Shown one piece after another: positions 44,844 to 54,639 of a DNA stretch of 64,000 nucleotides (the stretch's first letter is position 1; each line of letters opens with the position of its first letter). Source of the DNA: an uncultured Roseicyclus sp. GTDB taxonomy: Bacteria; Pseudomonadota; Alphaproteobacteria; Rhodobacterales; Rhodobacteraceae. The stretch spans positions 1,090,988 through 1,154,987 of the forward strand of contig CANLLF010000002.1 in assembly GCA_947491935.1 (NCBI GenBank). The letters are read 5' to 3'. The position numbers and the translations under genes are program-made. Below the pieces are notes generated by a model. It saw nothing but the letters and a program-made list of their open reading frames with translations. It was not told the origin of the DNA and made no database searches.

Positions 44844-45845
44844 TTAGCGCAGCCACAGGTTCTCCCGCTTCAGGGTGTTCCGGATCGCTTGTTCGCGGCG
44901 GGGCAGGTTGTCACGATCAAACAGCGCGCGCGCCTTCTGGCCCTTGCCCTGATAGATCATCCGCTTCATCGGCTCATAACCCTTCAGCACCTTCTTGATC
45001 TTGTTGGGCGCCGACACCGCTTCCAGAGTATCGACAACATGTTGCGGCTCGCGGGCATAGAGTAGCGGCAGCACCCTGTAATGGCAGCTTGTCTTGCCAT
45101 CGATCCAGCCCGGCTCCAGCGCGTCGCGCCCGCCGCCCAGGGCATGGATTACAAGCGGCAGGGCCACCTGATCGAGCCACGGATCGAAGGTCTGACAGAT
45201 CAATTCCGGCGGGCCATCATCCCGGATGGCCGTCGCATAGGCCGTCAGCCGCTCCCCGAACACGTGGGGGCAGGTGTAGTAGAAGAAGCCCGCGTTGAAG
45301 TAGAGATAGCGCCGCCAGTACTCATCGGGCTGTGTCAGGTCGAGCGAGCTTTCGAAATCGAGGTCGAATTTGTCGTAGAGCGAATGCCAGATCTGCGTGT
45401 AGCCCGGCCCGTAAAGCTCCAACCTTGGCCAGGTGCCTTCGACGCGTCGCGAGGCGGAGGGTTTCGCGAAATCGATCGGCACCTTCGTGAGGTCATCGAG
45501 CACCAGCGTATCGGTATCGAAGAAGATAAACGGCTCGCCCTTGGGCAAGGCGCTCAGCGCTTCGATCTTGTTGCCGTATGGGTAGGTCTCGCCGAAGTGT
45601 TTGTTCTCAAACGGGATGATTTCGGCACCCAGGTCTGACAACAGCGCGCGAACGGCGGTGTCGCCCATGCGGGGATCGCGCGACCAATTGGGGCCGGGCT
45701 GCGGTTCACACACGAACAACCGACCCGGGAAATCGGGGTTGGCCGTGCGAAAAGAGGCCGCGAACAGTGCTGCCTCATATTGCAGGCGCCCGTTCTGGCC
45801 CACGATCATGACGTTAAATGGGGTTGGTTTGGCTCTGCGCGCCAT
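44844..45845 (-). CDS. Putative glycosyltransferase-like protein (333 aa)
   Basis: A soluble protein with NVMIVGQNGRLQYEAALFAA at the N-terminus and a DxD-like EPFIFFDTDTLVLDD near residue 115, the pattern of GT-A nucleotide-sugar transferases. YGNKIEALSALP and FNAGFFYYTCP also fit family 8-like enzymes. No membrane anchor. Convergent with the RidA gene (6 bp gap). The substrate is unknown; it could also be a non-catalytic GT-A-fold protein. Confidence 0.6.
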   Translation of the reverse strand: MARRAKPTPFNVMIVGQNGRLQYEAALFAASFRTANPDFPGRLFVCEPQPGPNWSRDPRMGDTAVRALLSDLGAEIIPFENKHFGETYPYGNKIEALSALPKGEPFIFFDTDTLVLDDLTKVPIDFAKPSASRRVEGTWPRLELYGPGYTQIWHSLYDKFDLDFESSLDLTQPDEYWRRYLYFNAGFFYYTCPHVFGERLTAYATAIRDDGPPELICQTFDPWLDQVALPLVIHALGGGRDALEPGWIDGKTSCHYRVLPLLYAREPQHVVDTLEAVSAPNKIKKVLKGYEPMKRMIYQGKGQKARALFDRDNLPRREQAIRNTLKRENLWLR

Positions 45846-45915
45846 GTCCGGTTGTCCCGCTGCTCTTGCTCTTTTGCGCGGACTATAGCGGGATCATCGT
45901 GATCGTGCCACGGCG

Positions 45916-48351
45916 TTACTCGGCAGGTTCCGACATCGATGCCAGGTCTCGCAGGCGCGCGCCCGTCGGGTCGAATGGCGGCTCGGCCAGGATGCGGGCG
46001 GTATGGCGTTGGCCAAGGATGGCGACATGGACGATGTCTCCGGGGGCAGCGGTGCCGGATTTCACATAGGCCAGCGCAAGGGATTGATCGACTGTGTACC
46101 CATAGCCACCGGACGAGACTTGTCCGATCGGCGTACCGTCGGGCAGGAAGATCGGCTCGGACCCGCTGGCATCCGCAGTGGTTGCGTCAACCGACAGCAG
46201 GATCAGTTGTTCGCGTGGTGCATGAGCTTTGATCTTCAACCAGCTGTCTTTGTTTAAGAATTCTTTCGCCGGTTTGATCAAACCGGCTAGGCCGGATTCC
46301 TGTGGCCAGTATTCCGGCGAGTAATCCCGGCCCCAGGAGCCATAGCCTTTTTCCAGGCGCAAAGACATCAGGGCGCGGCTTCCGACCGGGCCGGCACCGA
46401 TTGCGCGGCCTGCCTCCAGCAACGCGGAATAAAGGGTGACCTGATCGGCCTCGCCGCAATGTAACTCCCAGCCCAGATCACCAGTGAAGGAGACACGAAT
46501 GGCGACACATTCGATGCCCGCAACCGTGATGCGCCGGGACCGGAAGAATGGGAAGGCAGCGTTGGACAGATCGGCATTTGTAAGCCGGGACAGGAGGTTG
46601 CGGGCCTGCGGGCCTGCAACGTTGAAGCCGCAGGTGGTGTCGGTCAGGCTTTCGAAGGTGGTGCCGCTCGGCAATGGGATCGCGGTGAAGAAGCGCCGGT
46701 GGAACCGTTCGGCCGCCCCGCCGCCGAAGATCCAGAATTCATCTGCGGCCAGGCGGGTTACGGTGAAATCCCCGGCCACGCCGCCGCGTTTGCCAATCAG
46801 CGGGGTCAGGCAGGATCGACCGATAGATGACGGCATGGTGTTGGGAAAGAGTGCGTTGAGCCAATCCTCCGCCCCGCGGCCTTTGACCCGGTATTTGGCA
46901 AAGTTCGAGATGTCGATGATCCCGACGCTTTCGCGCAGCATACGGGCTTCACGCCCGACAACGTCCCACCATGGCTGCCGTTCGAACCCGGCGCTATCTG
47001 TCATGGATTCATCAAAGAAAAGAGGATGTTCCCAGCCGTAGTTCAACCCGAACCGGGCACCCATCGCTGCCTGCATCTCGTAGGCGGGCCGTGTTCGGAC
47101 GGGGCGTCCGGCCTCGCGTTCCTCCCCGGGGAAGTGGATCTTGAAACGATGGGCGTATTGATCGCCCACGCGTGCCTTGGTGAAGGCTTTGCCCGCCCAC
47201 TGGCCGTATCGCGCAATGTCCCATCCAAAGAGGTCCAGCGATGGTTCGCCCTCGACCATCCATTCCGCCGCCAACCGGCCAAGGCCGCCGTTTTGCGAGA
47301 AGCCGGGAATGACGCCGTTGCAGCAGAAATAGCCCGTCAGTTCCGGCACCGGGCCGAAGAGTGCGCTGGCATCGGGCGACCAGATCATCGGGCCGTTGAT
47401 GACGCGCTTGATGCCGGCCTGTCCCACAACCGGAACGCGATCGATGGCGCGCATAATGTTGTCTTCGATCCGCTCCAGATCATCGGCAAAAAGTTCATGT
47501 CCGAAATCCGGCGGCGTGCCGTCTTCGGCCCAGAACCGAACATCCCTTTCGTAGGCGCCCACCAGCAGTCCCTGGCCCTCCTGGCGCAGGTAATACTCTC
47601 CATCCCGGTCGGCGACGGAGGGCAAGCGCGTGCTCATCGCGGCGATTTGGGCGATGGTTTCGGTCACGAAATACTGGTGTTCGGTGGGGATCAGCGGCAG
47701 GTCGACACCGGCCATCGCCGCAACTTCGCGGCCCCAGAGACCGGCGGCGTTTACAACCCATGGTGTGCGGATATCGCCTTTTGCGGTGCGCACGATCCAT
47801 GTGCCGTCGGATTGCGCCTCCGTCCCGGTGACGGGGCAGAACCGGATGATCTCCGCCCCGCGTTGCCGGGCTCCGATGGCGTAGGCGTTGGTGACGCCCG
47901 ATGGATCCACGTTGCCGCCGTCGGGCTCGAACATGATGCAGCGGATACCGTCGAAATCGACCAGCGGATGCAGGCGTTCGGCCTCATCCCGGCTGACCTC
48001 GTGGAAATTCATGCCATATCGGCGCGCCTTGGCCTCTTGCAGGCGCAATTGGTGCTCGCGATCCTGTGTCTGGGCGAGGTAGAGGGAGCCGGGCTGAAAC
48101 ACCCCGCAGGATTGGCCGGTTTCCTCCTCCAACTCCTTGTAAAGGTTCATCGTGTAGTGCTGGAGGCGCGAGATGTTGGTGCTGTCGTGGAGGCCGTGGA
48201 TATTGGCCGCAGCATGCCATGTGGAGCCTGATGTCAGCTCATCCCGTTCCAGAAGAACCACATCGCTCCAACCGGCCTTGGCGAGGTGGTAGAGGATCGA
48301 GCATCCGACAACACCGCCGCCAATCACAACAGCCTGGGCATGGGTATTCAT
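45916..48351 (-). CDS. FAD-dependent oxidoreductase-GcvT fusion, dimethylglycine/sarcosine dehydrogenase-like (811 aa)
   Basis: The N-terminal DAO domain has AVVIGGGVVGCSILYHLAKA (GxGxxG) and DELTSGSTWHAAANIHGL, whose histidine is the covalent FAD site in dimethylglycine dehydrogenase. The middle FAO domain and the C-terminal GcvT domain (about residues 430-800, e.g. GDLGWELHCGEA and LMSLRLEKGYGSWGRDYSPE) follow. Such proteins demethylate N-methylated amines and pass the one-carbon unit to tetrahydrofolate. The exact amine cannot be told. It is the last gene before the composition changes at about 48.4 kb. Confidence 0.9.
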   Translation of the reverse strand: MNTHAQAVVIGGGVVGCSILYHLAKAGWSDVVLLERDELTSGSTWHAAANIHGLHDSTNISRLQHYTMNLYKELEEETGQSCGVFQPGSLYLAQTQDREHQLRLQEAKARRYGMNFHEVSRDEAERLHPLVDFDGIRCIMFEPDGGNVDPSGVTNAYAIGARQRGAEIIRFCPVTGTEAQSDGTWIVRTAKGDIRTPWVVNAAGLWGREVAAMAGVDLPLIPTEHQYFVTETIAQIAAMSTRLPSVADRDGEYYLRQEGQGLLVGAYERDVRFWAEDGTPPDFGHELFADDLERIEDNIMRAIDRVPVVGQAGIKRVINGPMIWSPDASALFGPVPELTGYFCCNGVIPGFSQNGGLGRLAAEWMVEGEPSLDLFGWDIARYGQWAGKAFTKARVGDQYAHRFKIHFPGEEREAGRPVRTRPAYEMQAAMGARFGLNYGWEHPLFFDESMTDSAGFERQPWWDVVGREARMLRESVGIIDISNFAKYRVKGRGAEDWLNALFPNTMPSSIGRSCLTPLIGKRGGVAGDFTVTRLAADEFWIFGGGAAERFHRRFFTAIPLPSGTTFESLTDTTCGFNVAGPQARNLLSRLTNADLSNAAFPFFRSRRITVAGIECVAIRVSFTGDLGWELHCGEADQVTLYSALLEAGRAIGAGPVGSRALMSLRLEKGYGSWGRDYSPEYWPQESGLAGLIKPAKEFLNKDSWLKIKAHAPREQLILLSVDATTADASGSEPIFLPDGTPIGQVSSGGYGYTVDQSLALAYVKSGTAAPGDIVHVAILGQRHTARILAEPPFDPTGARLRDLASMSEPAE

Positions 48352-48941
48352 CGTGTCGCTCCCTCAACGCTCCGCCCCAGCCTGCAAGCGGGTGCCGGGC
48401 GATTCTGGCCAAAGCGCGACAGGGGCGGTCGCAAAAAGCCCCGCGGGCATCGGTGAGGTGGTGTGCGGAACCGGCTAGGGGATTTGAACCAGTTGGTTGT
48501 CGAAGGTACGACTGTGGAGGGCTTTGGCGCTTCGGTCATCGGGCCAGCTCTTGGAGAGGAATGATGGGCGACCCTGGATCGCCTACCCAACCGGTAAACC
48601 ATTGAAGCTACTGCAACCGATTGGCGAGCGGGTTGCGATTTGTCTCACCTGTTTGCCCCTCTTTAGAATGAAGGGCAATGAAATTCATGCACGCCGGGCA
48701 GGGCGGAAAGCTGACATTCGCTGCGGGTGCGACCTGAGACGCAGTGCGGTCTGTAAGCAGACCTTCTCAAATTGATCAAACTGTAAGTCCATATCAGGAC
48801 ACCTTGCAGACTACTAGGACGTCAGGGTTTGTTGATGTGACTTACTTAGATGCGAAGCTGGGCAGCTCTTGTTCACCAAATGTTCGCTCGTTAGTATTCT
48901 TGGCGACGACCAAGTGACATGCGAGCAGAGTTGGATTTGCA
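48352..48941. other. Gene-free junction between core and defence-island DNA
   Basis: About 590 bp without a gene I can support. It contains short frames only; none has a ribosome binding site plus recognisable protein. G+C drops towards the right half, and the region separates the core-type FAD-GcvT gene from the low-G+C island genes, so it may hold the insertion junction. I found no tRNA, integrase or clear attachment repeat in it. Confidence 0.5.
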
Positions 48942-51900
48942 TTGCCAATTTTTGAACCAAGAAAAGATGAGTTGGCCCGGCTAGACGACAGTCAGCTCGA
49001 GGAGCTCGTTGCAAGACTATGCGAAGCAGAACTTTCTGCGCGCGGTGGTTACTTGCGTGATGTGAGATGGTCAGGATCGTTGACAGCGCCCGATGGAGGG
49101 GTCGATATCAGGGTTACGGTGACCCGAGAGGGCTTTGACGGAGATTTTGTCCCGAGAGCTGACAACGTGTTTCAGGCCAAGGCCAAAAGCATGGCTCGTG
49201 CCGAGATTCTGGATGAAGTGCTTTCGGAAGGGACGCCGAAACCCATCATTCATGAACTCGTTGAAAACGGTGGCTCTTACATCATTGCTTCGACCGAGGA
49301 CTGCTCTCCGCCGATGTACCAGCGCCGTATCGATGCCATGACCGAGGCCTTAGTAGCTCTAGATAATTCCGATGCGATCCATTTGGATTACTACGACTGT
49401 TCTCGCCTCCACCTGTGGCTGCGCCAGCACCCTGCGGTCCAGATTTGGGTTCGTGAGGTTGTCGGCAGACCTCTTGCTGGCTGGCGTCCGTTTGGGAGGT
49501 GGAGCGCGACTCCGGCGGACGCGAACGACGACATAATATTGGACGATGGCGTTAGAGTGGTCGTTCCCTCAACCTCCCAACAGCCATTACCGCTCGGCGA
49601 GGCCATAGACAGTGTTCGGAGGCTAATAGACGCTTCACAAAAATCAATAAGGATCACCGGCCTTTCAGGTGTTGGCAAGTCTCGCTTCGTGCAGGCGCTT
49701 TTTGAGGACGGGGTTGGCGACACTCCTTTGGACCGTACCTCAGTGATCTACGCAGATATCGGTGACGAACCGGAACCATCTGCTCGCGCCCTAGTCGACG
49801 CAATGATAGCGCAGGGCGTTTCCGCTACTGTCGTTTTGGACAATTGCGCCTCTGACCTGCACAATTCGTTGGCATCGAGGCTCTCCAAGCAAGAGAATTC
49901 CCTCAGGCTGATTACCGTCGAGTATGACATCCGTGAGGATAAGCCGCAGACCACGGAAGTGGTGCAGTTGGAGACTTTCGGGCCACAAATTGCGGAGAAA
50001 TTGCTCCTAAGAAGGTACCCCGAACTGGGGAATGTGAACGCGGCGAAAATTGCAGAATTTGCAGAGGGAAACGCTCGGCTGGCAATCGCGATTGCTGATG
50101 CCGCACCAATCGATGAGACGCTTGGTCGGTTGTCGGATGAGGAACTCTTCAATCGTCTCTTTTATCAAAGACACGACCTTGACTCTGGTCTCAAAGAGCA
50201 AGCCGAAGCTCTATCGTTGGTTTACTCCTTCTCAATCGAAAGTGACGAAGAAGGAGCAGATGAGCTAGCGCTTCTGAGCGCGCTGTGCGAGCAGACTAGG
50301 CTCCGAATGCATCGCGCAGCGCAAATACTCGTTGATCGGCAAGTTGCACAGAAGAGGTCTCGCTGGCGAGCCGTTCTGCCACACGCGGTTGCCAACCGGT
50401 TGGCTTCCGAGGCCCTAAACAATGTTCCACTTGATCAACTCACGGACACATTTGAGCGAAAGGCAAGCGCGCGCCTTTTAAAGTCCTTTGGACGCCGCCT
50501 CGGCTTCCTGCACGAGCACCCCGTTGCGGTTGAAATCGTAGAGCGATGGGTATCCGAGGGAGGCCTCCTGTCCGACTTGTCAGCTTTGAACGAACACGGT
50601 CGAGAACTCCTGATGCACATTGCACCTGTTTCTCCGGCTCGCGTTCTCGAGTTGGTGGAGACTTCATTTGCAAACCCTGAAACCTTGGCTGCTTTCGAGC
50701 CACGAGACTCATTTAGGTCGGTCGCGCTTAGCATATTGGTGGGACTTGCATATTACCCTGAGTTCTTTGATCGCGCTGTTGCCGCATTACTTGTGGTGGC
50801 GGAGCATGAAGACCCGGCCAATAACTATGATAGTGTAAGAAGCAAGCTAAAGGGTCTGTTCCAAGCGTACCTATCTGGAACTCACGCTACGATTGCCCAA
50901 AGGGCTGAAATCGTCCAAGCTGCGCTGCGCTCAGGTAACGAAACGCGAATTCAAATTGGCGCCGAACTCTTAGACTCCGCTCTTGAGGCCAGCCATTGGT
51001 CAAGCGCCAACTCGTTCGAGTTTGGGGCTCGACCACGGGACTACGGCTACAGCCCAAGCTTCGAGGAGCGGTTTATATGGTTTAGGACTTTCATCGGCAT
51101 CGCCTTTGACGCTTCGCAGTCCAACTCTGAAACAATCTCGAAATTGGGCAGAAGGCTGCTGGCCGCGAACTTCCGTGGGCTTTGGCGCTACCCCGACCTT
51201 CGGGCTGAAATCATCGACGTGTCGAATGCCGTGAACGACAAGCTGCCTTGGGTTGAGGGGTGGCACGCGGTGCGATCTACACTGTCTTTTGACTATCGAC
51301 GGGTCGCAGAAGAGAAACGAGATGAAGACGGAGCGGCGCTCCTTGCGTCGTTGGAAGAGAAGCTTGCGCCGCAAGACCTGCTTTCAGAAATCGAAGCTCT
51401 CGTTATTGATCCGGGCAACGATATGTGGTCGCTGGACGAGGACTTCGATCCTGACGAGCCTTCAAAATTTGAAGCCTCGCGCAAGCGTTTAAGTGAAAAA
51501 GCGCGGATCTTGGGTTGCCGCTGTCGCCAATCTGACGGAATGCTTGAGGAGCAAGTGCATCGCTTGTTCAACCCGGGTTGGGCGCCCTATTCATTACCGT
51601 TCGGCGAAGGCCTTATACGGTGCTCTTCGGATTTTCGATCTACATGGGAAACACTCATCGAGGGCCTCAAGTCGCTTGATACGAAACACTTTAACTACGG
51701 AGTGCTTTGCGGTGCGTTGAATGAGATTTCGACTTCCGATGAGGCCCTGACCGCTATGCTGCTAGATGAAGCAGCTTCTGACGAGTTGCTCCGCCCAATC
51801 ATTGTGATGCTCCATCCTCAAGGTAGCTTCTCAGATCAAGACTTCGAACGCTGCTTGGCCGCTCTCCGTGAAGTGAACAACCCCCATGGGTTTGAGGTTC

Positions 51901-52787
51901 TGCTTTGGCGGGAAGAATATCAAGACTCAGCGTCGGCGAGAGCGGAACAGATAGCAAGTTTGATGGTGACGAAGGAAGGTGGCGAACGGGCCCTTTTGGA
52001 AGGGCTGTCTATGAGACTTCACGATAAAGAGGACGCTGAGGAGTTGTTCGGAAAAGGCTTGCGTAGCGTAGCTGTTCGGGCAGCCGCAAAGCACTTTCTC
52101 GAACACGACAACGATCCGGGCGGAAATGGAAACTATAGATTGACCAACGTCCTTGGGCACTGCCTCAGATACGATTGTGAAGGTGCGGCGATTGGAGAGT
52201 TGCTTGACAGTCTGTTCGACCCGGAAGACGGGGCCGCGATGCACTACTATCGGTTCGACTCTGTGGTCGCTACTGCAATCAAGTTCTTGTACGACCCGTT
52301 CCTGACCCGTGCTCTTCTTCAAGGCGAGATTAAGGATTACACGCGCTTTCGTGCCTTTGAAGGAAGCTCGCACTTCGAGAACCCACTTTCGGAAATTGAA
52401 CCAACCGATCTAATTGCTTGGTGTGAAAACGCGGGCAAAGCCACGGCTTGGAGTTTGGTTGCCAGAGCTATCTCGCCATTTGGAAGTAGTCGCGGTGGCG
52501 GAAACGATAGCTTAACGGAACAAGGCTTGGCACTGGTCCATGCTTCGCCGAACCCGGTCGAGGTGCTCTCGGTGTTCGTTGACCACATCACTCCAATGAG
52601 CTGGTCTGGCAGTCGCGCAAACATCCTCGGCAAGCGGATAACGGCACTTGAAGTAATCTCCGAGGCGGCAATTCCAGGAGTGGAGGAATACCTTGCGGAG
52701 GCGGTGCCAAAGCTAAGAAAGATGGAACTGGAAGAGCGCGACCGCGAGGCACAAAGAGACAGAGATGACGAGCAAAGGTTCGAGTGA
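48942..52787 (+). CDS. PD-(D/E)XK nuclease-STAND NTPase, Avs-like antiphage protein (1281 aa)
   Basis: The N-terminal domain (about 1-190) has the Mrr/Cap4-like nuclease pattern: QLEELVARLCEAELSA (helix with Glu20/21), DGGVDIRVTV (Asp55) and NVFQAKAKSM (Gln78-x-Lys80). A P-loop NTPase follows: ITGLSGVGKSRFVQALF (Walker A, 240-247) and SATVVLDNCAS (Asp300, Walker B). From about residue 450 to the end the protein is helical-repeat-like, as expected for a STAND sensor. The only plausible start is TTG at 48942, since the frame opens at a stop at 48915. Avs proteins detect phage proteins and trigger an N-terminal nuclease; that role is inferred from architecture and context. Confidence 0.75.
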   Translation: MPIFEPRKDELARLDDSQLEELVARLCEAELSARGGYLRDVRWSGSLTAPDGGVDIRVTVTREGFDGDFVPRADNVFQAKAKSMARAEILDEVLSEGTPKPIIHELVENGGSYIIASTEDCSPPMYQRRIDAMTEALVALDNSDAIHLDYYDCSRLHLWLRQHPAVQIWVREVVGRPLAGWRPFGRWSATPADANDDIILDDGVRVVVPSTSQQPLPLGEAIDSVRRLIDASQKSIRITGLSGVGKSRFVQALFEDGVGDTPLDRTSVIYADIGDEPEPSARALVDAMIAQGVSATVVLDNCASDLHNSLASRLSKQENSLRLITVEYDIREDKPQTTEVVQLETFGPQIAEKLLLRRYPELGNVNAAKIAEFAEGNARLAIAIADAAPIDETLGRLSDEELFNRLFYQRHDLDSGLKEQAEALSLVYSFSIESDEEGADELALLSALCEQTRLRMHRAAQILVDRQVAQKRSRWRAVLPHAVANRLASEALNNVPLDQLTDTFERKASARLLKSFGRRLGFLHEHPVAVEIVERWVSEGGLLSDLSALNEHGRELLMHIAPVSPARVLELVETSFANPETLAAFEPRDSFRSVALSILVGLAYYPEFFDRAVAALLVVAEHEDPANNYDSVRSKLKGLFQAYLSGTHATIAQRAEIVQAALRSGNETRIQIGAELLDSALEASHWSSANSFEFGARPRDYGYSPSFEERFIWFRTFIGIAFDASQSNSETISKLGRRLLAANFRGLWRYPDLRAEIIDVSNAVNDKLPWVEGWHAVRSTLSFDYRRVAEEKRDEDGAALLASLEEKLAPQDLLSEIEALVIDPGNDMWSLDEDFDPDEPSKFEASRKRLSEKARILGCRCRQSDGMLEEQVHRLFNPGWAPYSLPFGEGLIRCSSDFRSTWETLIEGLKSLDTKHFNYGVLCGALNEISTSDEALTAMLLDEAASDELLRPIIVMLHPQGSFSDQDFERCLAALREVNNPHGFEVLLWREEYQDSASARAEQIASLMVTKEGGERALLEGLSMRLHDKEDAEELFGKGLRSVAVRAAAKHFLEHDNDPGGNGNYRLTNVLGHCLRYDCEGAAIGELLDSLFDPEDGAAMHYYRFDSVVATAIKFLYDPFLTRALLQGEIKDYTRFRAFEGSSHFENPLSEIEPTDLIAWCENAGKATAWSLVARAISPFGSSRGGGNDSLTEQGLALVHASPNPVEVLSVFVDHITPMSWSGSRANILGKRITALEVISEAAIPGVEEYLAEAVPKLRKMELEERDREAQRDRDDEQRFE

Positions 52788-52945
52788 TGTTAAAAGGTCT
52801 AGGTTCTCACGATGCCGCGAATAACAGCAGGGCGGGATGCAACCGCAGTATCTTAGTCCTTGGACCAAAGGCAGGTTTCGCCCGGGTAGACAGCATCATG
52901 CAGGCGACGCAACGTTGATTTCAAACTAATTTAGAAATCGAACGC

Positions 52946-54547
52946 ATGACTTTGAAACCTCCGCCAGTCGACAAGGGACAAGCCGGGCTCGACGAATTCC
53001 GGCAGAATGCGAAACTGTACGGGCTTTCTCTTACAAACCGGATAAGTCGAGAGTTCTATCGGAAGGATCTATCGAAGTGGCAAAAGCTCTACGCGACCTT
53101 GGCCTCAAAAAGAGAGCCGGGAAGCAACGCCGCGCTACACTTCGCATCGCTGTCATCGCTTTGCTGCGAACTGTTGGATCAATATGGGCCCGAGCCGCCG
53201 CCGAAGAAGCGAGTAGCAAAAACGACAACCTCCGTTCGCCTAGTGTATCCCAGCTTTCCGGATGAAGTAACTCACCGGCTCCATTTTCTGGAAGGGCCAG
53301 CGGAGCGACGCCAGCGCGCCAAGGATTTGGCGTCCCACGCCACCTTCGTCTTTCGTCAGACCTCCGGCACCGGTCGCGTTCTCGTCTCGGTTGGAACTCT
53401 GCAAATTGATGCAAGGCTATTCGAGCGGCTGGTCGAGGCAATTGGCGCAGGTCTGTTCGGTGATCCGGCAAAGTCCGGTTTCGATGCGGAGCGTAATAAC
53501 GCCCAGTGGTCCAGCAATGCGGCAACTCCTCTTGAAAAGATCTGGCAGGACAATAACCAGGCGCGCAGTTACAGCTGGCAGGCACGTGCTTTGGGCGATC
53601 AGTACCGAGGCGTTGACGGCAGGGGGCTTCCAGAGGACCTGCCAGACGTGAAGGACGCATCGCCGTGGGATCCGGACGCCAAATGGCAACAAATCCTGAA
53701 CTTGACGGAAGCGAACCGCCTCTTTGACGCGATGGATTTAGTGGAGGCCGTGCCAGGGCGTGAACGCGAGGCGCTTTTGGATGAGGTCATCTATCTGAGA
53801 TTTCTGACAGATCGCGACATCCGAGCCGATGACGTTAGGCTGATCGCTCGCAAGTATGCAGCGAATTCGCTCATCTCGGGTCGCCTGCATGACGAGTTTG
53901 AGGCATTTTTGAACTACTTTGATCAGGAGTTGCAGGACGATCCGCCCGTGCTTTCAAAACTAATACGATTTGACCCCGAATTTGGGCAAGGAATGATCCC
54001 GGTGCCGCCTCCCGCGTCGGATTGGCCTGCATACCGAGCATATCAGGCTCAGTTCAGTAACTCTACGGCGCCTCGTGGCCGCATTTTCTCAGTAAACGTC
54101 GATGTTGGCTTCAGCAATGTCGAGAGCCTGCTTGCGGGGCACATGGCGCTAGCCGAGGACGCGTTTCGCCATGATCGATCTATACCGGAGATCGGTGCAA
54201 GCGGGTGGATTTCCGAACTCGCACTTCTTGATCTTTTTCGAGCGATTTGGTCCGATGCCAAGCACCAATGGCGACCTAGGTTTCTTGGCCGTCAGTCCAT
54301 CGACATATACATTCCGGAGATAAACTTGGCTGTAGAGTATCAAGGCCAGCAGCACTACGAACCCGTCGCTCCGTTTGGCGGCGAGGAAGGTTTCAAGAAC
54401 GCACAGGTTCGGGATGAGCGAAAGCGATTGCTGCTGAAAGCGAACAACGTCCGCCTTCTTGAATGGCCTTATGATAGACCCATTACCTACGAAGAAATGG
54501 AGCTCAAACTATCTGAAATAGGAATATCACTTCCGCTAGGACATTGA
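52946..54547 (+). CDS. Putative PD-(D/E)XK endonuclease (533 aa)
   Basis: The C-terminal about 120 residues look like a Vsr/DUF559-type nuclease: an acidic helix (GWISELALLDLF), QSIDIYIPEINLAVEYQGQQ with Asp453 and Glu464-x-Gln466, then GFKNAQVRDERKRLLLKANN and VRLLEWPYD. The N-terminal 400 residues are not recognised; they include a cysteine pair (LCCELL) and long helical parts, possibly a TPR-like or binding module. It starts 158 bp after the STAND gene in the same direction and could be transcribed with it. A role in defence is inferred from the location. Confidence 0.6.
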   Translation: MTLKPPPVDKGQAGLDEFRQNAKLYGLSLTNRISREFYRKDLSKWQKLYATLASKREPGSNAALHFASLSSLCCELLDQYGPEPPPKKRVAKTTTSVRLVYPSFPDEVTHRLHFLEGPAERRQRAKDLASHATFVFRQTSGTGRVLVSVGTLQIDARLFERLVEAIGAGLFGDPAKSGFDAERNNAQWSSNAATPLEKIWQDNNQARSYSWQARALGDQYRGVDGRGLPEDLPDVKDASPWDPDAKWQQILNLTEANRLFDAMDLVEAVPGREREALLDEVIYLRFLTDRDIRADDVRLIARKYAANSLISGRLHDEFEAFLNYFDQELQDDPPVLSKLIRFDPEFGQGMIPVPPPASDWPAYRAYQAQFSNSTAPRGRIFSVNVDVGFSNVESLLAGHMALAEDAFRHDRSIPEIGASGWISELALLDLFRAIWSDAKHQWRPRFLGRQSIDIYIPEINLAVEYQGQQHYEPVAPFGGEEGFKNAQVRDERKRLLLKANNVRLLEWPYDRPITYEEMELKLSEIGISLPLGH

Positions 54548-54639
54548 GTCGCGAAGCTTTTGGAGTTGAAGGCTTGTTTTGCATCAGGTCTTATTCAGTT
54601 TGAGATTGACCACTTTCTCAAATAGGCGGAGCTGCGGAA

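Noticed and set aside
48478..48490. GGTTCAAATCCCC on the minus strand, like a tRNA T-arm
   Set aside because: The flanking bases cannot form the T stem, acceptor stem or anticodon arm, so it is not a tRNA gene; as an attachment-site remnant it lacks a second copy in the window.
48497..48775. 92-codon plus-strand frame in the junction region
   Set aside because: No ribosome binding site, no family resemblance and arginine-rich random-looking composition.
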